Shown: piece after piece, positions 25,321-31,436 of the stretch | Layout of the letters: every line of letters starts with the position of its first letter | Position numbering within the stretch: the stretch's first letter is position 1 | DNA from: CAZRIP01 sp964600165 | GTDB lineage: Bacteria; Elusimicrobiota; Elusimicrobia; UBA1565; UBA9628 | Direction: 5' to 3' | Assembly (NCBI GenBank): GCA_964600165.1 | Contig: CAZRIP010000001.1 | Location: 1 to 64,000 of the forward strand | DNA length: 64,000 nucleotides | The notes under the pieces: generated by a model | The model's input: the letters and a program-made list of their open reading frames with translations, nothing else | The model's database searches: none | Told to the model about the DNA's origin: nothing | Made by a program: the position numbers and the translations under genes

Positions 25321-26625
25321 TCACGCCTCGACGGCGTAGTCCCGCAGGAAGTCCAGATCGTTGTGTTGGAGCTTCTTGATCGCCTTGTGCTCGATCTGCC
25401 GCGCCCGCTCCCGGGTGATCCCGAAGAACTTGCCGCACTCTTCCAGCGTGCTGCCCACGCCGTCGTCGATGCCGTAGCGCATGCGCAGTATGCTGCGCTC
25501 GCGCTCGTTGAGCCGCATGAAAGCGCGGTCGATCGCCTCGCGGCGCAGGACGCGCTTGAGGGCGTCCGCGGGATCGCGCGAGCGGTCGACGATCGTGTCC
25601 GCGACGGTGCCGTCCTCGTCGCCGCTGCCGCCGCGGATCGGCGCCGTCAACGAGACCGGCTCCTGCATCGCCTCGAGCGTCAGGCGGATCGCCTTTTGCG
25701 ATTGGCCCATCTTCTGGGCGTACTCGCGCATGGTCGGGTCGCGCCCTTCCTCTTGGCGCGTGCGCTGCGCCATGCGGCCCATCTTGGCCATGCGCTCGCG
25801 CACGTGGGCGGGTACGCGGACGGTGCGGTCCTTGTCGGCGAGCGCGCGGTTGATCGCCTGGCGGATCCACCACGTGGCGTAGGTCGAGAACTTGAAGCCG
25901 CGCGTGTCGTCGAACTTCTCGGCGCCCTTGATCAGGCCGAGCGTGCCCTCTTGGATGAGATCGGCCAGGTCCAGGTGGCTGCCGGAGTGCTTCTTGGCGA
26001 TGGAGACGACCAGGCGCAGGTTGCCGCAGACGAGCTTGCGTTTGCAGTCTGCGACGCGCTCCTCGAAGTCGACGATGCGCCGCTCGAGGTCCAAGAGCTC
26101 ATCGGAGCGGATCGGCAAGGCTTTGGCCATCTTGCGCCGCTCGGCGGCGTCGGCGCCCATCCACTGCTCGGCCAAGCTTTTGATGCGGTTGGAAAGCCGG
26201 ATGATCTTCCTATCGTTCAAGCGCAGCGCGAGGATCTTGTTGAGCGCCGCCTCCCGGGTCTTCGGGTTTTCCGACTTCGCGGCCCGGGCGATGGCGGCCG
26301 CGGCCGTCCGCATCCGGCGGCGCATGGAGGAGAGCTGGCCGCGGTCCTTGCGGCCGCGCGGCATGAGCTCGGCCTCCGTCATCTCATTGCCGCGCAGAAG
26401 ATCGGCCCAGTCGGCGATGGCGTGGTGCGCGATGCCGGAGCCGAGCACGAGCAAGCGCAGCTCGCGCTCGAGCGCGCGCATCGTCTTGGTCAGGCTGATC
26501 TCCTCGTCGCGCGTCAGCAACGGCATCTTCGCGATCTTGGCGAGATACGCCCCGATCGGGTCGGCGAGCCCCGCCGCTTCCTCGGGGGGCAAGGGATGGT
26601 CCTGCATCAAAGGTTCGGCGCTCAT
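25321..26625 (-). CDS. RNA polymerase sigma-70 family factor (RpoD/RpoS-like)
   Basis: A 434-residue sigma factor. Region 1.2 (DPIGAYLAKIAKMPLLTRDE) is followed by a long non-conserved segment (about 70-200), then region 2 (NLRLVVSIAKKHSGSHLDLADLIQEG and FKFSTYATWWIRQAINRAL), region 3 and region 4 with the -35-binding helix-turn-helix (TLEECGKFFGITRERARQIE). It could be the primary sigma or a group 2 factor; the window shows no other. The ATG at 26625 is preferred over the longer 26646 start because GAGG lies 7 nt upstream. The TTG-N17-TATAAT promoters nearby suit a factor of this type. Confidence 0.92.
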   Translation of the reverse strand: MSAEPLMQDHPLPPEEAAGLADPIGAYLAKIAKMPLLTRDEEISLTKTMRALERELRLLVLGSGIAHHAIADWADLLRGNEMTEAELMPRGRKDRGQLSSMRRRMRTAAAAIARAAKSENPKTREAALNKILALRLNDRKIIRLSNRIKSLAEQWMGADAAERRKMAKALPIRSDELLDLERRIVDFEERVADCKRKLVCGNLRLVVSIAKKHSGSHLDLADLIQEGTLGLIKGAEKFDDTRGFKFSTYATWWIRQAINRALADKDRTVRVPAHVRERMAKMGRMAQRTRQEEGRDPTMREYAQKMGQSQKAIRLTLEAMQEPVSLTAPIRGGSGDEDGTVADTIVDRSRDPADALKRVLRREAIDRAFMRLNERERSILRMRYGIDDGVGSTLEECGKFFGITRERARQIEHKAIKKLQHNDLDFLRDYAVEA

Positions 26626-26766
26626 CAGGGTACCTCGGCGGTCCAAGATTACTTTCGTGGTCCGCCGGCGCGGGAGGGCAGGGGTCGCCGACGTTGAGAA
26701 ATTATCTCACGGCCGTGTTACGAGGTTGTTAACGCGCGCTGAGATCGCGCTGAAGTCGGGAAGGGC

Positions 26767-27249
26767 TCAGCCGCCGACGGTCGCCCACATCAGCCGCTCG
26801 CCGTAGGGCTGCTGGGCGTCGGACTGGCGCTCGGGCGTGATGAAGAGCTCGAAGCTCTTCCAGGGCACGACGGTGTCGAGCGTGCCGCGCAGGTTGCGGT
26901 CGACTTTGAGCGCGCCCATGTTCTGCGCGCGCCCCTGGCTGCCCTGCGGCTTGATCCAGACGACGTAGGTGCTCGCGGGCGGGTCGAGGCGCTCGGGGTT
27001 GGCCAGGTGCTTGGCCGTCACGTCGACGCTGACGTTGCCGTTGCGCGCCGCGCTCGTCGTGACGATCCCCTCGGCCGAGGGGTCCTTGGGGCTGACGGCG
27101 AGCTTGGTCTTGTCCGAGCCGCCGAGGCCGAGCGTGGCGCAGGACGCCAACAAGAGGCCTAAAATGGCGAGGGCCCATGGCGCCGGCCGCCCAGCCGTTT
27201 GCGCCATGGACCCAAATCGTCTTGCTCGTCCTATCTGTTGTCCGAGCAT
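26767..27249 (-). CDS. Lipoprotein with anti-sigma-K (RskA)-like domain
   Basis: An exported lipoprotein with lipobox LASC. The mature part of about 120 residues (TYVVWIKPQGSQGRAQNMGA, then LRGTLDTVVPWKSFELFITP) resembles the extracytoplasmic domain of RskA-type anti-sigma factors, but there is no sigma-binding region, so any regulatory role is a guess. Two starts are possible: ATG 27249, which has a TATTCT box 5 nt upstream but gives a long n-region, and ATG 27207, which gives a more usual signal peptide (146 residues). It lies upstream of the sigma gene on the same strand. Confidence 0.65.
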   Translation of the reverse strand: MLGQQIGRARRFGSMAQTAGRPAPWALAILGLLLASCATLGLGGSDKTKLAVSPKDPSAEGIVTTSAARNGNVSVDVTAKHLANPERLDPPASTYVVWIKPQGSQGRAQNMGALKVDRNLRGTLDTVVPWKSFELFITPERQSDAQQPYGERLMWATVGG

Positions 27250-27280
27250 GATTCAGAATACCACGGAAGGCGGGAAGAGG

Positions 27281-28159
27281 CTATGGACGCGAGGTCAAAG
27301 CGTCGTGACGCTTATGTGAAGACAGCCAGGCGTCGAGGTCCAAGGCGGTCAGCGAGAACGGGTCGACGCGCGCGCCGGCCGCGCGCACGCTCCAGTGCAG
27401 GTGCGGCCCGGTGGCGCGGCCGGTCATCCCGACGCGGCCGAGGACGTCGCCTTTTTTGACGAGCTGGCCGGCTTTGACGTCGATCTTCGACAGGTGGAAG
27501 TAGGCCGAAAAAATCCCGAACCCGTGGTCGAGGTAGACGCAGCTCCCTTGATAGAAGTAGTCGCCGGCGAGGACCACCTTGCCGCCCTCCGGCGCGCGCA
27601 CCTCGACGCCGGTTTTCGCGCGCAGGTCGGCGCCCGAGTGCGGGGCCTTCGGGACGCCGTTGAAGACCGAGCGCTCGCCGAAGCGCGAGGACGGCGCGCC
27701 GGGGATCGGCGTCTCGAAGCGTCCGGTGAAATAACGCTTGGCTTGCGAGCGCGCCAGCGCGTTGGCGATCCACAGCGCCTCGAGACTCGCGCGCTCCTCG
27801 TCTTCCTTGGGCGGAGCGACGTATTTCCCCTCCACCTGCAGCCGGCGCGTCGGGAACTCCTTGGGCAGGACGTCGATCGTCGTCGACCACGGCTCGGGCG
27901 TCGAGAGCGTGAGCGTGTGGGTGCCGATCTTGACGTCCAAGTCGAGCCCCACGAAGGCGAGGTAGCGGCCCGGCGCGCCGCCCGGGAAAAAGCGCAGCGT
28001 CTCGTCCTCGAAGCGGCCCGTGGGCGGAACGTTCGCGTCCGCGCCTTGGACGGCGACGAGCAGCACTTCCCCCGGCTGGCGGGCCCGGCCGACGAGCTCC
28101 ACGTCGAGCGCGGCGCGGGCGGGCGTGAGAAGAAAAAGGGCGAGCGCGCTAGCGAGCAC
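27281..28159 (-). CDS. Exported M23 (LytM) family metallopeptidase
   Basis: A 292-residue cell-wall endopeptidase candidate. A signal peptide (about 1-17) precedes an immunoglobulin-like N-terminal domain (about 18-100), a helical linker and the LytM domain (about 145-285). The zinc ligands are intact: HSGADLR near residues 173-177 and HLHW near 252-255, so it should be catalytic rather than an EnvC-like activator. The GTG at 28159 is the start; a TAAACT box lies 5 nt upstream and GGAG overlaps that spacer. It would act in peptidoglycan remodelling in the periplasm. Confidence 0.88.
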   Translation of the reverse strand: MLASALALFLLTPARAALDVELVGRARQPGEVLLVAVQGADANVPPTGRFEDETLRFFPGGAPGRYLAFVGLDLDVKIGTHTLTLSTPEPWSTTIDVLPKEFPTRRLQVEGKYVAPPKEDEERASLEALWIANALARSQAKRYFTGRFETPIPGAPSSRFGERSVFNGVPKAPHSGADLRAKTGVEVRAPEGGKVVLAGDYFYQGSCVYLDHGFGIFSAYFHLSKIDVKAGQLVKKGDVLGRVGMTGRATGPHLHWSVRAAGARVDPFSLTALDLDAWLSSHKRHDALTSRP

Positions 28160-28181
28160 GCTCCAGTTTACCTTTTAGCCG

Positions 28182-28472
28182 TCAGTAGCTGCCGTAGCGC
28201 TGCTTGGCGAGGACGTCGTGCAGATGCTCGACGCGGTCGAACTCGGCCTTGGCGCGGCGCGCGGCGGCGATGGCCAGGCGCGTGTCCTCCGAGTCCGGCA
28301 GCATCAGCGGCTTGCGCGCGGGCAGCTGGGGCAGCAGGCGCTCGCGCTCCTCGAGCTCTTTTAACGCGCGCCAATCGCGCCAGCAGACGCGCGCCATGGC
28401 GAGTATCGAAAGGATCGCCGCGACGGCGATCGCGGGGCCCAGCATCATGTCGACGTAAGACGGGTCCACCAT
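28182..28472 (-). CDS. Small membrane-anchored protein, unknown
   Basis: A 96-residue protein: one membrane segment (about residues 9-27), then a charged helical region (ARRAKAEFDRVEHLHDVLAK) that may form a coiled coil. The ATG at 28472 is preceded by a TACGCT hexamer 8 nt upstream and no ribosome-binding site. It lies 22 nt upstream of the M23 peptidase on the same strand, so it may be co-transcribed and help anchor or regulate it, although no family supports this. Confidence 0.55.
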   Translation of the reverse strand: MVDPSYVDMMLGPAIAVAAILSILAMARVCWRDWRALKELEERERLLPQLPARKPLMLPDSEDTRLAIAAARRAKAEFDRVEHLHDVLAKQRYGSY

Positions 28473-28543
28473 ATGCCCGAAGCGTAAAGGAAATCGCCGG
28501 AGCGCGCAAGGGCCCCCGGCGTCAGAATCTCGAGACGGGCCGG

Positions 28544-29437
28544 TTACGGTTTGACGACGGAGTAATGCGCCTCGAGCGCCCAGTGGTCGGACAAGGGCTT
28601 GCCGTTGAACGGCTCCTTGAACGTTTGGGCGACGAAGTCGGTCTTGAGCGCGGCGCTCTCGCCGTCGAAGTGGAATTGGTGGTCGATCTCGTTCGACCAA
28701 AACTCGCCGGGGTCCTGGCCCGCGCAAGCGTGCGAGAGCAGGCAGTCCTTGACGGCGTTGGCGGCGCCGGAGAGGCTTTCGAAGAGCGCGTAGTCCTCGC
28801 CCGAGGGCTTCATGTTGAAGTCGCCCATGACGAGCGCCGGGTACTTCGGATCGCGCGTGCGGCGCACGAAGTCGGCGTAGATCTTGAGCTGGGCCACGCG
28901 CGCGGCCATCGAGTCCGCGGGCTTGACCCCGTCTTGCTCGGCGTTGGTGTGCGTGTCGTAGACGTCCATCGGGCCGACCCCGGGGACGTCGACGCGCACG
29001 TGCAGCGCGCCTTTGGTGGCCACGCAATCCCAGCCCGTGCACGTGTCGTAGGCGACGGTCTCGGTGAGCAGCACGGGGAAATCGCTGAGGATGAAGAGGC
29101 CGGCGCCGCCGACCTTCGGAAAGCGCGCGCCGCCGCCGGCGACGACGTAAGGATAGCCCGCCTCTTTAGCCGCCTTCGCGGAAATCGGGTGCCAGGCCTC
29201 TTGAATGGCGACGAGCTGCGGGCCTTGGCCCGACGCGCGCGCGGCTTTGAGGCGCCGGGCGATCTCTTCATAGCGCTTCCAGAGCGCCTTGTCGTCCTCG
29301 TCGCCGCTCTTGGTGAGCGCGATGCCGTGGATGTTGTAGGTCAGCGCGCGCAGCGTGAAGGCTTTTTGCGACGCGGGGCCGGGCGCGGTTTGCGCGGAGA
29401 GGGCGGCGGCGAGGATCAGGGCCGGGAGCGTGGTCAC
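28544..29437 (-). CDS. Exported endonuclease/exonuclease/phosphatase (EEP) superfamily hydrolase
   Basis: A 297-residue secreted enzyme with a short signal peptide and the DNase I-like EEP motifs in order: TYNIHG (about 33-38), the Mg-binding glutamate in VAIQEAWHP, YDTHTNAEQ, GDFNMKP and the terminal catalytic SDHWALEAHY. The arrangement resembles secreted sphingomyelinase/phosphodiesterase-type members as much as nucleases, so the substrate is open. Two cysteine pairs (CTGWDC, CLLSHAC) suggest disulfides in the periplasm or outside. The GTG start at 29437 follows a consensus-like promoter with no leader. Confidence 0.85.
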   Translation of the reverse strand: MTTLPALILAAALSAQTAPGPASQKAFTLRALTYNIHGIALTKSGDEDDKALWKRYEEIARRLKAARASGQGPQLVAIQEAWHPISAKAAKEAGYPYVVAGGGARFPKVGGAGLFILSDFPVLLTETVAYDTCTGWDCVATKGALHVRVDVPGVGPMDVYDTHTNAEQDGVKPADSMAARVAQLKIYADFVRRTRDPKYPALVMGDFNMKPSGEDYALFESLSGAANAVKDCLLSHACAGQDPGEFWSNEIDHQFHFDGESAALKTDFVAQTFKEPFNGKPLSDHWALEAHYSVVKP

Positions 29438-29443
29438 GCAGCG

Positions 29444-29472
29444 AGCTTAATAAGGTAAGAGGCGAGCGTCAA
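29444..29472 (-). promoter_or_regulatory. Sigma70-type promoter for a leaderless mRNA
   Basis: On the minus strand TTGACG (29472-29467) and TAAGCT (29449-29444) are 17 nt apart, and the -10 box ends 6 nt before the GTG at 29437. The transcript should start at the start codon. Confidence 0.7.
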
Positions 29473-29605
29473 TGATCCCCCTCAACCGGGGTCAGACGCG
29501 TCTCCGGCGATTTTTTGAGTTCCCGAGGTGAGTTTTGGGACAGCGTCATGGTTTGGAGCCGATCCGGGGATGCGGCTCGAGCGCAGATACGACGCGAGAA
29601 AATGC
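29473..29605. other. Intergenic region with hairpin motifs
   Basis: This stretch between divergent genes holds CCCC-CTCAACC-GGGG (29477-29491), GGGGTCAGAC at 29489-29498 leading into AGACGCGTCT, and an imperfect GAGCCG/CGGCTC hairpin near 29556-29579. No open frame of note is seen. Confidence 0.4.
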
Positions 29606-29611
29606 TAGCCT
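29606..29611 (+). promoter_or_regulatory. TANNNT -10-like box, 6 nt before start codon
   Basis: TAGCCT ends 6 nt before the GTG at 29618. No Shine-Dalgarno sequence and no clear -35 are visible. Confidence 0.4.
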
Positions 29612-29617
29612 CGCCGT

Positions 29618-30163
29618 GTGAAAACCCTCATCGGCCTCTCCGGCAGCCTCCGCCGTTCCTCCTATAACACCGCTCTGCTGCGCGCCGCCTCGCGCCTGCT
29701 CCCCGACGGCTTCACGCTCGACCTGCGCACCCTCGACGGCATCCCGCTCTACAACGAGGACGTCGAAACCGCCTCGGGCATCCCCGCCGCCGTCGCCGCG
29801 CTCAAAGACGCGCTCGCCGGCGCCCAGGGCCTTCTGATCGCCACGCCCGAATACAACAACTCCATCCCCGGCGTGCTCAAGAACGGCATCGACTGGCTGA
29901 CCCGCCCGCCGCAAGACATCGCCAAGGTCTTCGGCGGCAAGCCCGTCGCCCTGCTCGGCGCCACCCCCGGAAACTTCGGCACGCTGCTCTCGCAGACCGC
30001 CTGGCTGCCCGTGCTGCGCACCCTCGGAGTCAAGCCGCACTTCGGCGGCCGCCTGATGGTCTCGCGCGCGCACGAGACGTTCGACGAAAACGGCGTCCTG
30101 AAAAGCCCCGCCGTCGAGAAGCAGCTGCGCGAGTACCTCGCGAGGTTCTGCAAGACGCTGTAG
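29618..30163 (+). CDS. NADPH-dependent FMN reductase family protein
   Basis: A flavodoxin-like reductase of 181 residues. The phosphate-binding loop GSLRRSSYNTALLRAA starts at residue 9, and ATPEYNNSIPGVLKNGIDWL, the signature of the SsuE/ArsH/chromate-reductase group, follows at about 75. The enzymes transfer electrons from NAD(P)H to flavins, quinones or metals; the physiological acceptor is unknown. The GTG at 29618 is the only start that retains the first strand (TLIGLSGS). It stands alone between divergent and convergent neighbours. Confidence 0.9.
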   Translation: MKTLIGLSGSLRRSSYNTALLRAASRLLPDGFTLDLRTLDGIPLYNEDVETASGIPAAVAALKDALAGAQGLLIATPEYNNSIPGVLKNGIDWLTRPPQDIAKVFGGKPVALLGATPGNFGTLLSQTAWLPVLRTLGVKPHFGGRLMVSRAHETFDENGVLKSPAVEKQLREYLARFCKTL

Positions 30164-30166
30164 GCT

Positions 30167-30547
30167 TTAAGCCCGGCTGGCGGCCGCTTTCTTGGCCAAC
30201 GCCATCGAGATGTCTTGGAAGATGACGCCCACGCCCAAGTTCTCGCCGCCGGGGCCCCGCACCCGCATCGTGCTGTAGCCGATCGTCATCGTCGCGTCGC
30301 CGTGCGCGACGGAGACCTCGGCGCGCAAAACCACGCGCCCCGACTCCAGCACGTCCTTGATGATGGCGCACAGCGCTGGATAAGGCTCGAGCGCCTCGGA
30401 ATAAGGCTTGCCCGCGACGGCGCCCATGGGGACGTGCAGGATGCGCCCCGCGGTGGCGTTGCCGTAGGCGACGAGGCCGTTCTCGTCGATGCCCAGGAAA
30501 CCGCCGCTCAAGCTATCGAGCACGCTGCGAAAGTATTCCGCCGCCAT
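30167..30547 (-). CDS. Stand-alone PAS-domain protein
   Basis: A 126-residue protein consisting of one PAS fold: GFLGIDENGLVAYGNATAGR, the FG-like middle, then IGYSTMRVRGPGGENLGVGV followed by IFQDIS, the standard PAS ending that usually leads into a kinase or cyclase. Here the frame stops soon after, so the protein is a sensor or partner module without an output domain. It ends 4 nt from the convergent FMN reductase stop. A TAGAAT box lies 6 nt before the ATG. Ligand and partner are unknown; kinase genes lie within 10 kb on either side. Confidence 0.8.
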   Translation of the reverse strand: MAAEYFRSVLDSLSGGFLGIDENGLVAYGNATAGRILHVPMGAVAGKPYSEALEPYPALCAIIKDVLESGRVVLRAEVSVAHGDATMTIGYSTMRVRGPGGENLGVGVIFQDISMALAKKAAASRA

Positions 30548-30553
30548 GGCCTC

Positions 30554-30559
30554 ATTCTA
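30554..30559 (-). promoter_or_regulatory. TANNNT -10-like box, 6 nt before start codon
   Basis: On the minus strand TAGAAT ends 6 nt before the ATG at 30547. The spacer is GAGGCC, which could also serve as a weak ribosome-binding site. Confidence 0.4.
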
Positions 30560-30587
30560 CCAAAGTGCCGCTAGGGGAAAGTCCCCA

Positions 30588-30615
30588 TTGAAATTTTCCC
30601 GTTTTCGGGTATCCT
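30588..30615 (+). promoter_or_regulatory. Possible promoter for the phosphatase gene
   Basis: TTGAAA (30588-30593) and TATCCT (30610-30615) are 16 nt apart. The -10 box is 12 nt before the ATG at 30628, which would leave a leader of only about 5 nt. Confidence 0.4.
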
Positions 30616-30627
30616 TCACGCACCGCC

Positions 30628-31059
30628 ATGCACTGGCTCCACGACGACTTGGCCGTCAGCGGACTCCACGACCTGCACTTGGACGAACCCATCGGCGCCG
30701 TCTTGAACGTCTGCGAGCGCCGCCCCTACGACCCGCCGGCGAGCCTCGCGTATCTGCATAAAGGCTTCCCCGACGAGCAGCCCTTCTCGCTCGAGCTCGT
30801 CTGGGAGTGCGTCCAGTGGGTCGACCGCCAAGTCGCCTCCGGCAAGAAAGTCCTCGTCCACTGCGCCGAGGGCAACTCGCGCTCCGTGACCGTCGTCGTC
30901 GGCTACCTGATGTATAAAGGAATGCCGCTGCAAGACATCCAGCGCCAAGTCCTGCGCCGCAAGCCGTTCACCCAGATGGGCGGCGTGCAGACCGACGAGC
31001 CGCAGTACTTCCAAGAGACGTTCCTCAAGAAGTTCGACGCGTTCTTAAAGACCGTCTAG
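30628..31059 (+). CDS. Dual-specificity-type protein phosphatase
   Basis: A 143-residue cysteine phosphatase. The P-loop HCAEGNSRS gives the CX5R signature with C79 and R85, preceded by the strand KKVLVH; the loop GFPDEQPFS (D49) is in the right place for the general acid. The compact form with no extra domains resembles bacterial and archaeal DUSPs acting on phosphotyrosine, phosphoserine or small phosphorylated molecules. The MazG-like gene begins 20 nt downstream with its own box. The substrate is unknown. Confidence 0.85.
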   Translation: MHWLHDDLAVSGLHDLHLDEPIGAVLNVCERRPYDPPASLAYLHKGFPDEQPFSLELVWECVQWVDRQVASGKKVLVHCAEGNSRSVTVVVGYLMYKGMPLQDIQRQVLRRKPFTQMGGVQTDEPQYFQETFLKKFDAFLKTV

Positions 31060-31067
31060 CCCTTTGC

Positions 31068-31073
31068 TAGAAT
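31068..31073 (+). promoter_or_regulatory. TANNNT -10-like box, 6 nt before start codon
   Basis: TAGAAT ends 6 nt before the ATG at 31080. A weak TTAAAG at 31045-31050 is 17 nt upstream, inside the preceding gene. Confidence 0.5.
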
Positions 31074-31079
31074 CGCCGC

Positions 31080-31430
31080 ATGGAAGACCGCCTCGAGAAG
31101 CTGCGCGCCGCGCTCAAGGCCTTCGCGCGCGAGCGCGACTGGGAGCAGTTCCATACGCCGAAGAACCTCGCCATGGCCATGTCGGTCGAGGCTTCCGAGG
31201 TCGTCGAGATCTTCCAGTGGCTGACCCCCGCGCAGTGCGAGAAGCTCGACGACAAGACCCGCGCCCACCTCGAAGACGAGCTCGGCGACACGACGATCTA
31301 TCTGCTGAAGCTCGCCGACCGCTACGGGATCGACCTGATCGACGCCGCCGCGCGCAAGCTGGAAAAGGCCAAGCTCAAGTACCCGGTCGAAAAAGCGCGC
31401 GGGCGCATGACCAAGCACGACGAGCTTTAG
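31080..31430 (+). CDS. MazG-like nucleotide pyrophosphohydrolase (dCTPase type)
   Basis: A 116-residue all-alpha NTP pyrophosphatase of the RS21-C6/dCTPP group. The Mg-binding helices are clear: EASEVVEIFQW (residues about 38-48) and EDELGDTTIYLLKLAD (about 64-79), giving the ExxE and ExxD ligands. HTPKNLAMAMSVEASEV is typical of this family. These enzymes clean the nucleotide pool by hydrolysing dCTP analogues or other non-canonical dNTPs. The C-terminus is lysine-rich (KAKLKYPVEKARGRMTKHDE). It converges on the acyltransferase fusion with 6 nt between stops. Confidence 0.9.
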   Translation: MEDRLEKLRAALKAFARERDWEQFHTPKNLAMAMSVEASEVVEIFQWLTPAQCEKLDDKTRAHLEDELGDTTIYLLKLADRYGIDLIDAAARKLEKAKLKYPVEKARGRMTKHDEL

Positions 31431-31436
31431 GCTGCG